A stretch of DNA of 64,000 nucleotides from Bacillus sp. FJAT-26390 (GTDB lineage: Bacteria; Bacillota; Bacilli; Paenibacillales; Paenibacillaceae), in contig NZ_MAQX01000011.1 in NCBI RefSeq assembly GCF_001682865.1, positions 936,519-1,000,518 of the forward strand. Reading direction: 5' to 3'. The position numbers and the translations under genes were made by a program. Of the stretch, positions 51,485 through 60,534 are shown piece after piece. The notes beneath the pieces are model-generated. The model was not told the DNA's origin, searched no databases, and was given only the letters and a program-made list of their open reading frames with translations. How positions within the stretch are numbered: position 1 is the stretch's first letter; every line of letters begins with the position of its first letter.

Positions 51485-52453
51485 TCATTTTTTGCGGCGG
51501 CGCAGGATATCGGCATATACCGCCCCGATCACGACTAGACCTACAATGACGACCTGCCACTCCTGCGGCACGGACATAATGCGCAGCCCATTCGTTAGAA
51601 CGCTCATAATGAGCGCGCCAATGACGGTTCCGAGTATCGAGCCTTGCCCGCCGCTAAGCGAGGTTCCGCCAATGACGACCGCCGCGATCGCTTCCAGCTC
51701 ATAACCGGAGCCAAGCGCAGGCTGGGCGGAGTTCAGCCGGGACGCCATCATAATGCCCGCAATGCCGGCAAAAGCACCCGTGATCACATAAATGATAATT
51801 TTCCAGAAGGTGACGTTAACGCCGGACAGCCTTGTTGCTTCCTCATTGCTGCCAAGCGCGAAGTTGTAGCGCCCGATGATCGTCTTCGACAATACGATGC
51901 TGGCAATAACGGCAAGGCCAAAGAAGATGTACACCGCATACGGCACCTTGAACAGCGTATCCATCGCGATTTTGGAGAAGGCAGGCGTATCGTTAAAATA
52001 AATCGGCTTCGTCCCCGACACGACGAGCGACAGCCCTTTCGTCACCATCATCATGCCGAGAGTGGCGATGAACGGCGGTATGCTCATTTTCGCTACAAGC
52101 CAGCCGCTTATGAACCCGCAAAGCGCGCCGGTCAATATGCCGCCCGCGATGCCAAATGGAATCGGCAAGCCCCAAAACGTAATAACGACGCCGGTCATAA
52201 CGGACGAGAAGGTCATAACCGTACCGACCGACAAATCGATGCCGCCTGTAATGATAACGAAGGTTGAGCCGAGCGCCAGCACGCCGATGACGGCGGTCGA
52301 TAGCATGATGCCTATGAGATTATCGAAGCGAAAAAAGTTCCCAGACGACAAAGAGAAAAAAACAACCAATAAGATAAGGCTGGCAAATGCCAACAGCTTT
52401 TGCGTGGCGCCTGCTTTCAGGGATACCGGCTTTTGTATTTCGGCTAGCTTCAC
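51485..52453 (-). CDS. Ribose-type ABC transporter permease (RbsC-like)
   Basis: About 322 residues with eight to ten helices. Hallmarks are the [30 protein letters not shown] segment (seen here from about residue 50), [25 protein letters not shown] and [14 protein letters not shown] near the C-terminus. The start is the GTG at 52453 with GGAGGAGG upstream, overlapping the ATPase stop (GTGA). The longer frame starting at 52549 runs inside the ATPase gene and is rejected. Confidence 0.9.
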   Translation of the reverse strand: MKLAEIQKPVSLKAGATQKLLAFASLILLVVFFSLSSGNFFRFDNLIGIMLSTAVIGVLALGSTFVIITGGIDLSVGTVMTFSSVMTGVVITFWGLPIPFGIAGGILTGALCGFISGWLVAKMSIPPFIATLGMMMVTKGLSLVVSGTKPIYFNDTPAFSKIAMDTLFKVPYAVYIFFGLAVIASIVLSKTIIGRYNFALGSNEEATRLSGVNVTFWKIIIYVITGAFAGIAGIMMASRLNSAQPALGSGYELEAIAAVVIGGTSLSGGQGSILGTVIGALIMSVLTNGLRIMSVPQEWQVVIVGLVVIGAVYADILRRRKK

Positions 52454-53967
52454 TTCGCTTCCTCCTCCACTCGCATCGTTGCATATTTCATAATCAGCTC
52501 TTGCGTAGCTTCCTCGCTGCTTAGTTCGCCGGTAATGCGTCCTTCGCACATGACGATGATCCGGTGGCTCATCCGCAAAATTTCCGGCAGCTCCGAGGAG
52601 ACCATAATGATTGACTTGCCTTGCTGCAGCAGCTCATCCAGCAGCTTATATATTTCCGACTTCGCGCCAACGTCGATCCCGCGCGTCGGTTCATCGATCA
52701 TAAGAATTTGGCAATCTCGCGTAAGCCATTTGCCTATAACGACCTTCTGCTGATTGCCCCCTGACAGAAACTTAACCCGCTGGTCGACGCTTGGCGTTTT
52801 GATTTTGAGCGATGCCACATGCTTCTCCGCGTTTCGTTCCATTTTTTGCTGGCTCATCCATCCAACCGGATTGCGAAAGCTTCGGTAGGATGCGATCGAT
52901 AGATTCGTCTTTACATCCATATCAACAAGGAGGCCGAACTGCTTCCGATCCTCCGATAAGTAACCGATCCCGTAACGGACAGCATCCGTCGGCCCCTTCA
53001 CGCTCACCTTTTTCCCGTTGATGAAAATCTCTCCCGAATCGATCCGATCCGCACCAAATATCGCCCTAGCGACCTCCGTCCGGCCCGCTCCCATCAATCC
53101 GGCGAAGCCGATAATCTCGCCTTTGTTCAAATGGAAGGAAACGTCCTTGACGGCACTTCCGCGATTAAGCCGCTTTACCTCAAGCACCTTAATCTGCTGC
53201 TCCTTCCCGCTTACCTGCGGCTTCGAAGCCTTGTACAGCTGCCTGCCTACCATCATCGCGATAATCTCATCGATCGTTGTATCCGCCGTGCGCACCGTAT
53301 CGATGTAGGTGCCGTCCCGCATGACCGTGATGCGGTCGGTTATTCGCTTCAGCTCCTCCATCCGGTGCGAGATATACACAATGCCTACTCCCTGCTCCCG
53401 CAGCTGGTTAATCATCCGGAACAGCTCGTCAATTTCGGCGCTCGTAAGCGCCGCAGTCGGCTCATCCATAATAAGCAGCTCCGATTGAAAAGAGAGCGCT
53501 TTCGCAATTTCGACCATTTGCTGCTTCGCCACCGTCAGCTCCGATACGAGCGTGCGCGGATCAAGCTTCAGGTTCATTTTTTGGAACAGCGCCTGCGTCT
53601 TGGCATTAATCGCATGGTCATCGAGAAACAGCGGAATCCTCGCCCTCGGCTCGCGACCGATAAAAATATTTTGGGCGATCGTGAGATCCGGCATGAGCTG
53701 CAATTCCTGATGGATAATGCTGATGCCGAGATTTTGCGCTGCCTTCGTATGGGCAATTTCAACTTCCTTGCCTTTATAGACAATCCGTCCGGCATCCTTC
53801 TTGTAGACTCCGGTTAATATTTTCATCATCGTCGATTTGCCGGCCCCGTTCTCTCCGACCAGCGCATGCACTTCCCCCGCAAAAAGCTCGAAGCGGCATT
53901 GGTCAAGCGCCATTACGCCGGGAAACTGCTTAACGATGCCTTCCATCGACACTAAAATCCGGCTCAT
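52450..53967 (-). CDS. Ribose-type ABC transporter ATPase (RbsA-like, two ATPase domains)
   Basis: About 505 residues with two nucleotide-binding domains. Domain 1 has Walker [11 protein letters not shown], signature LTVAKQQM and Walker [12 protein letters not shown]. Domain 2 has Walker [11 protein letters not shown] (the usual degenerate form), signature LSGGNQQKV and Walker [14 protein letters not shown]. That layout is typical of the RbsA/XylG/MglA class. The ATG at 53967 has AGGGG upstream; a GTG at 53976 is the alternative. It is the first gene of the transporter operon; no regulator is adjacent, so control probably comes from the YesN-type regulator. Confidence 0.9.
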   Translation of the reverse strand: MSRILVSMEGIVKQFPGVMALDQCRFELFAGEVHALVGENGAGKSTMMKILTGVYKKDAGRIVYKGKEVEIAHTKAAQNLGISIIHQELQLMPDLTIAQNIFIGREPRARIPLFLDDHAINAKTQALFQKMNLKLDPRTLVSELTVAKQQMVEIAKALSFQSELLIMDEPTAALTSAEIDELFRMINQLREQGVGIVYISHRMEELKRITDRITVMRDGTYIDTVRTADTTIDEIIAMMVGRQLYKASKPQVSGKEQQIKVLEVKRLNRGSAVKDVSFHLNKGEIIGFAGLMGAGRTEVARAIFGADRIDSGEIFINGKKVSVKGPTDAVRYGIGYLSEDRKQFGLLVDMDVKTNLSIASYRSFRNPVGWMSQQKMERNAEKHVASLKIKTPSVDQRVKFLSGGNQQKVVIGKWLTRDCQILMIDEPTRGIDVGAKSEIYKLLDELLQQGKSIIMVSSELPEILRMSHRIIVMCEGRITGELSSEEATQELIMKYATMRVEEEAK

Positions 53968-54083
53968 CGCTCCCACCCCTAATCGGTTTGTGAACTCATT
54001 GTATGATGAATCCGGCGTGCAATATATGGAGTAATCTCTTGAAAAAAGTAGACGATTTTACGGTATCTCCGATTTTGGGCAAC

Positions 54084-54121
54084 AAAAAAGACCCCTGCCG
54101 TTTTCCTTCTTGGCAGGAGTC
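54084..54121 (-). terminator. Terminator after the 92-residue gene
   Basis: Minus strand GACTCCTGCC, loop, GGCAGGGGTC then TTTTTTGTT. Confidence 0.88.
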
Positions 54122-54131
54122 CTTCTTTGCA

Positions 54132-54410
54132 TTAATCTACGTAACCGGCTAACCCTTTATCCATCAAGTAATCCATTTCCGCGTCCATAATCGATTCTAC
54201 AACCAGCTCGTTCGATTTGACATCGGGGCGGCTGAGAATATAATCGACCAGCTCGTCGCTGTCAATGTCAACCTCGCCGTTCTTGTCTTCCTTCGCATTG
54301 TTGATGAAGGCTTGCTCATGTCTCAGCACCAGCTTGATCAGCTGCTCATCCGCATTCGTTTCGCTTGCAATGTATTGTACAAGCTCTTGTTCATTTAATT
54401 GTTCAGTCAT
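54132..54410 (-). CDS. Small acidic conserved-looking protein, function unknown
   Basis: A 92-residue, strongly acidic protein, mostly helical by composition (EQELVQYIASETNADEQLIK, LVLRHEQAFINNAKED). The segment KNGEVDIDSDELVDYILSRP resembles an EF-hand-like or helix-turn unit rich in Asp, but no EF-hand loop is complete. AGGAGATG precedes the ATG and a good terminator follows, so it is a genuine single-gene unit. I do not recognise the family. Confidence 0.7.
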   Translation of the reverse strand: MTEQLNEQELVQYIASETNADEQLIKLVLRHEQAFINNAKEDKNGEVDIDSDELVDYILSRPDVKSNELVVESIMDAEMDYLMDKGLAGYVD

Positions 54411-54482
54411 CGTCTGTCATCTCCTAATCGCATTACTCGTCTCATTGTACCACATTCCACTCTCCCTTATGAGAGCGGATAG

Positions 54483-56222
54483 CTAAGCGTTTTGTAAAAA
54501 CTGGTGCCCGTGCAGCTGATAGTATAGCCCTCTGCTAGCGAGCAGCTCCTCGTGGCTTCCGCGCTCCGCGATTTCGCCGTCCTTGATGAAAAGTATCGTA
54601 TCCGCATGGCGAATCGTGCTTAGACGATGGGCTATGACGAAGCTCGTTCTTCCGCTGAGCAGCTTCTTCATCGCCTCTTGGATTTGCAGCTCGGCAAGCG
54701 TATCGACGCTGCTCGTCGCTTCATCCAGGATGAGCAGAGAAGGATCTCCCAGTATGGCGCGTGCGATCGTAAGGAGCTGGCGTTGTCCATGGCTGACATT
54801 GCCGCCTTCCGCCGTCAGCTCCGTATCATAGCCCTGAGGCAGCTTGGCAATGAAGCTGTGCGCATTCGCTTGGACAGCTGCTGTTTCCACCTCTTCGTCC
54901 GTTGCCTCCAGCTTGCCATAGCGTATATTCTCGCGAATGGTGCCCGAGAACAAATGGGCATCCTGCAGCACGATGCCGAGCTGGCTTCGAAGGCTGTTTT
55001 TGTCCATCGCGCGAATGTCTTCGTCATCGATCAATATTTGACCGTCGTTAATCTCAAAGAATCGTCCGATCAAATTAATGATTGTCGTCTTACCCGCACC
55101 TGTCGGCCCAACAAGCGCGATCGTCTCGCCGGGTTTGGCTGTAAAGCTAATATTTCGCAGAGCCGCAGTGCCGTCCTTATACGCAAATCCGACATTCCGG
55201 AATTCCACTTTGCCTGCTAGAGTCTCCACCTCCGATGCTCGTTCCGCACCGTCGTATTCCGAAGGAATGTCCATCATTTCGAACACCCGCTCCGCGCCGG
55301 CGATGCCGGACTGGATCATGTTATATTGATTTGCCACTTCATTTAACGGTCCGCTAAACTGCCTTGAATAACCAAGAAAGCTGATAATGACGCCCACCGT
55401 TGCCTGGTCATGCACCGCCAGCCAGCCGCCGACGCCTGCAATGATCAGATAGCTGATATGACCGAACATGTTCATAAAAGGGCCCATCGTTCCGGAATAA
55501 ATTTGAGCCTTGATTCCGACCTTCTTCAGCTTCGCGTTCGCCTCGCTGAAGCGCTCCGCCATCCTCTCTTCCTGATGGAACAAAGCAACGACCTTTTGCC
55601 CGGATACCGTCTCTTCAATAAAGCTGTTCAGACCGCCCAGCTCCTGCTGCTGGCCTTGGAACTGGCGCTTCGTAACTCTCGCGATTCTTTTCGATACAAA
55701 AACGATAAGCGGAATGACCACAAGCGCGACGAGCGTAAGCCAAACGTTTAAGAAGAGCATCATCGAGAAGGAGCCTATGAGCATAATGACGCTCGATATG
55801 ATCTGGATTAAGCTTTGGTTCAGCGTATTTGTCACATTATCGATGTCGTTCGTCGTGCGGCTCATCAGCTCGCCGTGATTTTTGCCGGCGAAAAAAGGGA
55901 TAGGCAGCTTTTGCAAATGAATGAACAGGTTGTTGCGCAAGCTCCAAACCGTCCGCTGCGATACATCCGCTAGGAAGAAGGCTTGCAGCCAGCCAACTAA
56001 GCTGCCAGCCGCATATACCCCAAGCATAAGCAGACAGATTTGAAGCAGTCCGTCGTATTTCTTCGCAATAATATAATCGTCCAGCGCTGTGCCAAGCAGA
56101 TAAGGGCCTGCAAGCGTAAGACCCGCGGCGGCCACCGTAAGGATGATGACCGTGATGAGTCTTGCTCGCTGCTGAACTAAATAAGTGCCGAGTTTTTTTA
56201 ATGTCGATAGCGTATGATTCAT
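54483..56222 (-). CDS. ABC exporter half-transporter, second subunit (MdlB-like)
   Basis: A 579-residue fused permease-ATPase. Six helices occupy roughly residues 15-310 and the ATPase follows: Walker A GPTGAGKTTI, Q-loop LGIVLQDAHLF, signature VSHGQRQLL (LSGGQ variant) and Walker B LLILDEATSSVD with catalytic Glu, and switch AHRLSTIRHADTI. The VSHGQ signature is a degenerate form, as often seen in one half of heterodimeric exporters. It lies 3 bp after its partner and should form a heterodimer that exports drugs, lipids or peptides. Confidence 0.9.
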   Translation of the reverse strand: MNHTLSTLKKLGTYLVQQRARLITVIILTVAAAGLTLAGPYLLGTALDDYIIAKKYDGLLQICLLMLGVYAAGSLVGWLQAFFLADVSQRTVWSLRNNLFIHLQKLPIPFFAGKNHGELMSRTTNDIDNVTNTLNQSLIQIISSVIMLIGSFSMMLFLNVWLTLVALVVIPLIVFVSKRIARVTKRQFQGQQQELGGLNSFIEETVSGQKVVALFHQEERMAERFSEANAKLKKVGIKAQIYSGTMGPFMNMFGHISYLIIAGVGGWLAVHDQATVGVIISFLGYSRQFSGPLNEVANQYNMIQSGIAGAERVFEMMDIPSEYDGAERASEVETLAGKVEFRNVGFAYKDGTAALRNISFTAKPGETIALVGPTGAGKTTIINLIGRFFEINDGQILIDDEDIRAMDKNSLRSQLGIVLQDAHLFSGTIRENIRYGKLEATDEEVETAAVQANAHSFIAKLPQGYDTELTAEGGNVSHGQRQLLTIARAILGDPSLLILDEATSSVDTLAELQIQEAMKKLLSGRTSFVIAHRLSTIRHADTILFIKDGEIAERGSHEELLASRGLYYQLHGHQFLQNA

Positions 56223-56225
56223 CCT

Positions 56226-57953
56226 TTATGCTCCTTGCTGGGATAAGGCAATCCGGTTGTAAAGCTTGCTTTGCTGCAGCAGCTCCTGATGCGAGCCTAT
56301 CGCCGTTATTTGCCCATCCTCAAGTACGATAATGCGATCTGCCTGCTGAACGGAAGCAATCCGCTGTCCGATAATAAGGCAGGTGCTGCTCTTCATCAGC
56401 GTTTGCAGCGATTTTCGGATGAGCTGGTCGGTGTTAAGGTCAACGGCACTTGTGCAATCGTCGAGAATGACGATTTTTGGCTTTAGCAATAGCGTGCGGG
56501 CAATGGATAAACGCTGTTTTTGCCCGCCTGATAGATTGACGCCTCGTTGTCCGAGTACGGTATCATAACCATGCTCCAGCTTCATGATGAACGCATGCGC
56601 CTCCGCAGCCTTAGCGGCCGCCTCGATCTCTTGCTGGCTGGCACCCGGCTTGCCGTAGCTAATATTTTCCGCAATGGTGCCGCTGAATAAATGCGCCTGC
56701 TGGAGCACCATGCCAATCTGGCTGTGCAGCTCCTGCGGAGCAATCTCGCTGATCGGATGCGAATCGATGCGCAGCACTCCCTCGGTAGGCTCATAAAAGC
56801 GCGGAATGAGGCTGACCAGCGTCGATTTGCCCGCTCCGTTCACGCCAACGATGCCGATCGTCTCGCCAGGCTCTACGGCAAAATGGATGTCGCGGAGAAC
56901 CGCATTCTCGCTATCGCCGTCATAGCTGAAGCTCACATGCTCGAAGGAGATTCGGCCTTCATGTATTTGCTTAGGCTGTTGATCGAATTGCTGCTTAGTA
57001 TCTTGATTCTCTCGCGGAAGCTCCAAAACCTCGTTAATGCGGTCCGCCGAAGCTTTTGCACGGGATATCGCCATCAATTGATTGCCAAGCCCCAAGGTAG
57101 AGAACAACAGCTGTGTAATATAAGTTAAAAAAGCCGCCAGGCTGCCGACCGACAAAGCGCCCTGCTCGGAGAGCATTCCCCCGTACCATAAGGCAGCTAC
57201 GATGCTGAAATTAAGAATGATCGACATAAGCGGCGTATTGAGCGCAACGATTTTGGCTGCTTTTAGGCTGGCCTTCAACAAATTCGAATTCGCTTCGTTA
57301 AATCGTTCTTCCTCGTAATCCGACCGAACGAAAGCTTTCACTACGCGAATGCCGGACAAATTCTCCTGCATGACAGTATTCACCTGATCGAGCCGCTGCT
57401 GCATGATTGAGAATAAAGGAACCGTGATCCGAGTCGTAATGATTAGAAATAAGGCGAGCAAAGGGATCATCGCCAGCAGGATGACCGATAACCGCGGGCT
57501 GATCATGAAAGCCATCGCCAGGCTCCCGATAATAATAAACGTATCGCGCGCGAACACGCGGAGGATCAACAGCACAAGCCCCTGAATTTGCGTAACGTCG
57601 CCCGTCAGCCTTGTTACAATGGAGCCAGAGCCGAATCGGTCGAGCGACTTCAGCGTTAGCGACTGGATTTTTTGGAACAGCTGCTGCCTTAAATCGGCAC
57701 CAAAGCTCTGCGAGGCAATCGTCGCAAACACCGTACAGCCTACGCCTGCGAGCAAGCCTATAAGGGCAGCAATCAGCATTTTGGGCGCGGTAGCCGCGAT
57801 TGCTCCCATATCTCCAGCCATAATGCCGTCATTCACGATGCTGGCCATAAAGCGCGGCTGCAGCAGATCCATGCACACCTCCAGCAGCATGAACAGCGGT
57901 GCGAGCACTGCGGACAGCCAATATTTTTTCAGAAAACTAGCTAGCTTAAACAC
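56226..57953 (-). CDS. ABC exporter half-transporter, first subunit (MdlA-like)
   Basis: About 575 residues with six membrane helices then an ATPase. Walker A is GVNGAGKSTL, the signature is the intact LSGGQKQRL, and Walker B is IVILDDCTSAVD, where the usual catalytic Glu is replaced by Asp. Thus this half has a good signature but a non-canonical catalytic site, while its partner is the reverse: a classic heterodimeric exporter. The GTG at 57953 is 7 nt after GGAGG; the frame is open further upstream but includes the leader hairpin. Confidence 0.9.
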   Translation of the reverse strand: MFKLASFLKKYWLSAVLAPLFMLLEVCMDLLQPRFMASIVNDGIMAGDMGAIAATAPKMLIAALIGLLAGVGCTVFATIASQSFGADLRQQLFQKIQSLTLKSLDRFGSGSIVTRLTGDVTQIQGLVLLILRVFARDTFIIIGSLAMAFMISPRLSVILLAMIPLLALFLIITTRITVPLFSIMQQRLDQVNTVMQENLSGIRVVKAFVRSDYEEERFNEANSNLLKASLKAAKIVALNTPLMSIILNFSIVAALWYGGMLSEQGALSVGSLAAFLTYITQLLFSTLGLGNQLMAISRAKASADRINEVLELPRENQDTKQQFDQQPKQIHEGRISFEHVSFSYDGDSENAVLRDIHFAVEPGETIGIVGVNGAGKSTLVSLIPRFYEPTEGVLRIDSHPISEIAPQELHSQIGMVLQQAHLFSGTIAENISYGKPGASQQEIEAAAKAAEAHAFIMKLEHGYDTVLGQRGVNLSGGQKQRLSIARTLLLKPKIVILDDCTSAVDLNTDQLIRKSLQTLMKSSTCLIIGQRIASVQQADRIIVLEDGQITAIGSHQELLQQSKLYNRIALSQQGA

Positions 57954-57997
57954 GGGGACACCTCCATTTACCGGCATTTTGCAAAACTGCAAATAAA

Positions 57998-58038
57998 GAG
58001 GGCTGCTCTTCAAGCGCCCTCCTGATGAAGTAATTATA
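57998..58038 (-). promoter_or_regulatory. Promoter -10 and terminator-like leader hairpin of the exporter operon
   Basis: A TATAAT -10 lies at 58033-58038 (minus). About 15 bp downstream GAGGGC...GCCCTC (57998-58021) forms a hairpin followed by TTTATTT. A short open frame runs through it. This resembles a transcription attenuator controlling an ABC exporter, as in bmrBCD, but the -35 box is weak and no attenuation has been shown. Confidence 0.5.
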
Positions 58039-58145
58039 GCATCCATCAACTTCTCTCTGCACTCCAATAACTGGAAATAAATTGTGTATTGCATCCGGCT
58101 CGTTTTTTCGATATATTGCTGTTACAATAGACGTAACAACAAAAA

Positions 58146-58216
58146 GCTGTGCGTGACTGGCGGAGCATGGGTAACCATGAGGAAGCGCATAGCATCATTA
58201 GCCGTACGCCTGGGCA
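58146..58216 (+). ncRNA. ZTP (pfl motif) riboswitch upstream of folD
   Basis: The two conserved parts of the pfl motif are present: GCGTGACTGGC at 58151-58161 and GCCGTACGCCTGGGCA at 58201-58216, joined by a variable helix containing CATGGGTAACCATG. ZTP riboswitches turn on folate and purine genes, including folD, when the purine intermediate ZTP signals low 10-formyl-THF. A terminator follows immediately, so control is by transcription termination. Confidence 0.9.
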
Positions 58217-58247
58217 AAGGTAAGGGGACATTCCCCTTGCCTTTTTA
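58217..58247 (+). terminator. Intrinsic terminator of the ZTP riboswitch
   Basis: AGGTAAGGGG-ACATT-CCCCTTGCCT followed by TTTT. Its left arm overlaps or adjoins the GGGCA end of the riboswitch, as needed for an expression platform. Confidence 0.88.
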
Positions 58248-58284
58248 TGTTTTTCGACAACCATTCGAAGGAGCTGGGTAAACG

Positions 58285-59127
58285 ATGACGGATAAACTTA
58301 TTTTGGACGGGGCACGTGTCGCTGATGCAATTAAGGAGCAGTTGAAAGCAAGAGTGGAGGCGCTTGGCGCAAAGGGCATCGTTCCTTGTTTAGCTGCTAT
58401 ATTGGTCGGGGATGATCCTGCCTCTGAAACCTATGTTCGGATGAAAGGCAATGCCTGCAAGCGGCTCGGCATCGAGTCACGTCGCGTTCACTTGGATAAG
58501 TCCATCTCGACAGAGGACTTGCTTGACGTTATTTCGCAGTTAAATCAGGACCCGCTTGTACACGGCATTTTATTGCAGCACCCGGTGCCCCATCAGATCG
58601 ATGAGCGTGCAGCTTTTGAAGCGATAAGCATCGAGAAGGATGTCGACGGCGTAACCGCGCTTGGCTTCGCTCAAAACGCTTTTGGTTACGCCGACTATCC
58701 TTCCTGCACGCCTGCCGCCATTATGGCGATACTCGATTATTACCAACTACCGATCGGGGGCAAACACGCTGTCGTCGTTGGACGCAGCCCGATTCTCGGC
58801 AAGCCGGTATCCATGATGCTGCTCAACCGCAATGCGACCGTTACCACCTGCCATTCCAAAACAGAGAATCTAGCTGACATGCTGCGGCTCGCCGATATCG
58901 TCGTCGCCGCGGTCGGCAAACCTGCGTTTATTCAAGGGGAATGGATTCGTGAAGGCGCAGTCGTGCTTGACGCCGGCTACAACAAAGGGAACGTCGGGGA
59001 TGTCGACTACGAAGCCTGCCTAGCTAAGGCCAGTGCCATCACCCCAGTACCCGCAGGCGTTGGCCCCGTTACAATCGCTATGCTGCTGAAGCATACGGTT
59101 GATGCGGCGGAAAAGTCGGTACGATAA
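58285..59127 (+). CDS. folD: Methylenetetrahydrofolate dehydrogenase/cyclohydrolase (FolD)
   Basis: A 280-residue bifunctional enzyme linking 5,10-methylene-THF to 10-formyl-THF in the cytoplasm. Conserved Tyr50 and Lys54 lie in SETYVRMKGNACKRLGI. Further signatures are VHGILLQHPVPHQID, KDVDGVTALG and the NADP-binding GRSPILGKPVSMML, with a C-terminal PVPAGVGPVTIAMLL. Length matches E. coli FolD. AAGGAG is upstream. Expression is under the ZTP riboswitch at 58146-58247. Confidence 0.97.
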   Translation: MTDKLILDGARVADAIKEQLKARVEALGAKGIVPCLAAILVGDDPASETYVRMKGNACKRLGIESRRVHLDKSISTEDLLDVISQLNQDPLVHGILLQHPVPHQIDERAAFEAISIEKDVDGVTALGFAQNAFGYADYPSCTPAAIMAILDYYQLPIGGKHAVVVGRSPILGKPVSMMLLNRNATVTTCHSKTENLADMLRLADIVVAAVGKPAFIQGEWIREGAVVLDAGYNKGNVGDVDYEACLAKASAITPVPAGVGPVTIAMLLKHTVDAAEKSVR

Positions 59128-59135
59128 GGAAATAG

Positions 59136-59181
59136 AAGAGCTCTGTTGCAGCGTGTACGTGCAATAGAGCTCTTTTTTTTT
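59136..59181 (+). terminator. Terminator of folD
   Basis: AAGAGCTCT-G-TTGCA, loop, TGCAA-T-AGAGCTCTTTTTTTTT. Confidence 0.92.
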
Positions 59182-59367
59182 GTGAGAGGGGGAGTGATTG
59201 TGCAGCTATTGGGGGAGTACGTTCCGCTGCGCTGCACTTTCTGCAGCTTAGCGATTGATAGTTAGAGGCGTGTCTAGGATAGTCGGAATGAAGTGTTCCT
59301 TCTATAATACACGCCATGCAGGCGCGCTCGACATCACAATTCTAGCAAGCTAGAATCTATCCTTACT

Positions 59368-60324
59368 CTACAAATCACGCTCAAGCAAATACCTTGCCGT
59401 AAATTGATCCGTTATCAGCACGTTGGAGTAACCGCCGCGCAGCGCGCCATATATGCCATTCACTTTCTTGGCTCCGCCTGCTACCAGTATCGACTGCTCC
59501 TTTCGCCGCAGCTCATCCAGACTGATTCCGATCGTACGCCGGTTCAGCACTTCCGAGCATATGGCGCCTGCCGTATCGATGTAGCGTGAACAGATATCCC
59601 CTGCTCCCCGCTCATGAATAATTTTCAGATCGGTTTGAGTAAAATAATTCGCTTTAATCAATACGGAATCGTCGGTTGGCGCCCCTACAGTTACAACTGC
59701 AATATTAGACAGCTTCCCAAGCTCCAAAATATTGCGGATATGCCGATCCGACTCTATCGTTTGCTTCACAATTTCGTGGTCAACAAGCGCAGGCAGCGGA
59801 ATGAAGTAAGGTATCGTATGGAATGCTTTGCCGAATAAATGAATGATTTCATAAGCGTATGTATTCGTCTCTGAATGACTGACCCCGCCGTTTAGCTGCA
59901 CGACCTTCACATCTCGAACAGGCTTATCCTTAAGCTGTGTGGCCATTTGATAAATGGTGGTCCCCCATGTTGTGGCGATGATATCGCCATCCTTCACGGT
60001 ATCATATAAATAATTTGCGGCTGCTTCGCCTATATATCGTTTGACGATATTGTCATCATATTGGGGCACCGAAACAATGACGGCCTTCTTAAGCCCGAAT
60101 TTTTTTTCCAAACGGTCAGCAAGCACATCATTATTGTCGTTAGGCGAGACTATTTTAATCTGAACATAACCCTCGTCCTTCGCCTGCTGCAGAAATCTTG
60201 AAATGGTAGGGCGCGACACGCCAAGCTTCTGCGCGATTTCTTCTTGATTATAATTTAATTCATAATAAAGTCTTGCAGCATCTATCATTTTGCTCAGTTT
60301 ATCGTCCAATCGATCATCTGCCAT
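59368..60324 (-). CDS. SorC/DeoR-family sugar-phosphate-responsive regulator
   Basis: A 318-residue regulator. An N-terminal HTH (ARLYYELNYNQEEIAQKLGVSRPTISRFLQQAKDEGYV) is followed by the SorC sugar-binding domain with GDIIATTWGTTIYQM, VKVVQLNGGV, DDSVLIKANYF, GAGDICSRYIDTAG and LVAGGAKKVNGIYGALRGG. B. subtilis DeoR, which senses deoxyribose 5-phosphate, has this same layout and size. The candidate promoter is at 60421-60449. No obvious target operon is adjacent, so the target lies elsewhere. Confidence 0.82.
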   Translation of the reverse strand: MADDRLDDKLSKMIDAARLYYELNYNQEEIAQKLGVSRPTISRFLQQAKDEGYVQIKIVSPNDNNDVLADRLEKKFGLKKAVIVSVPQYDDNIVKRYIGEAAANYLYDTVKDGDIIATTWGTTIYQMATQLKDKPVRDVKVVQLNGGVSHSETNTYAYEIIHLFGKAFHTIPYFIPLPALVDHEIVKQTIESDRHIRNILELGKLSNIAVVTVGAPTDDSVLIKANYFTQTDLKIIHERGAGDICSRYIDTAGAICSEVLNRRTIGISLDELRRKEQSILVAGGAKKVNGIYGALRGGYSNVLITDQFTARYLLERDL

Positions 60325-60420
60325 CCTAGCTCAACTCTTTCCATGTATGACTATAGCGTAAACGGCTGCGCCGGCTGTTGCGGATAAGCCCATTCGCTTA
60401 AAAGGAATACACCCCACTTA

Positions 60421-60449
60421 TATATATCAAAGCATTAGCAAAAATACAA
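60421..60449 (-). promoter_or_regulatory. Candidate promoter of the SorC-family gene
   Basis: Minus strand TTGTAT (60444-60449), 17-bp spacer, TATATA (60421-60426). The leader to the start codon is about 90 nt and contains a cre-like CGTTTACGCTAT stretch near 60358-60369. Confidence 0.4.
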
Positions 60450-60480
60450 TGACAACCCTTTATCCATTCTGCCCATAAAA

Positions 60481-60519
60481 TAAAACATCCCACCCCACTT
60501 GTCTGAAGTGGAATGGGAT
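60481..60519 (-). terminator. Terminator of the surface nuclease gene
   Basis: Minus strand TCCCATTCCACTT-CAGAC-AAGTGGGGTGGGA stem followed by TGTTTTATTTTA. Confidence 0.8.
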
Positions 60520-60534
60520 ATTTAAACTTAACGA

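Noticed and set aside
53131..53817. Plus-strand 228-residue ORF opposite the RbsA-like gene
   Set aside because: Shadow of a well-supported ATPase gene; no motifs.
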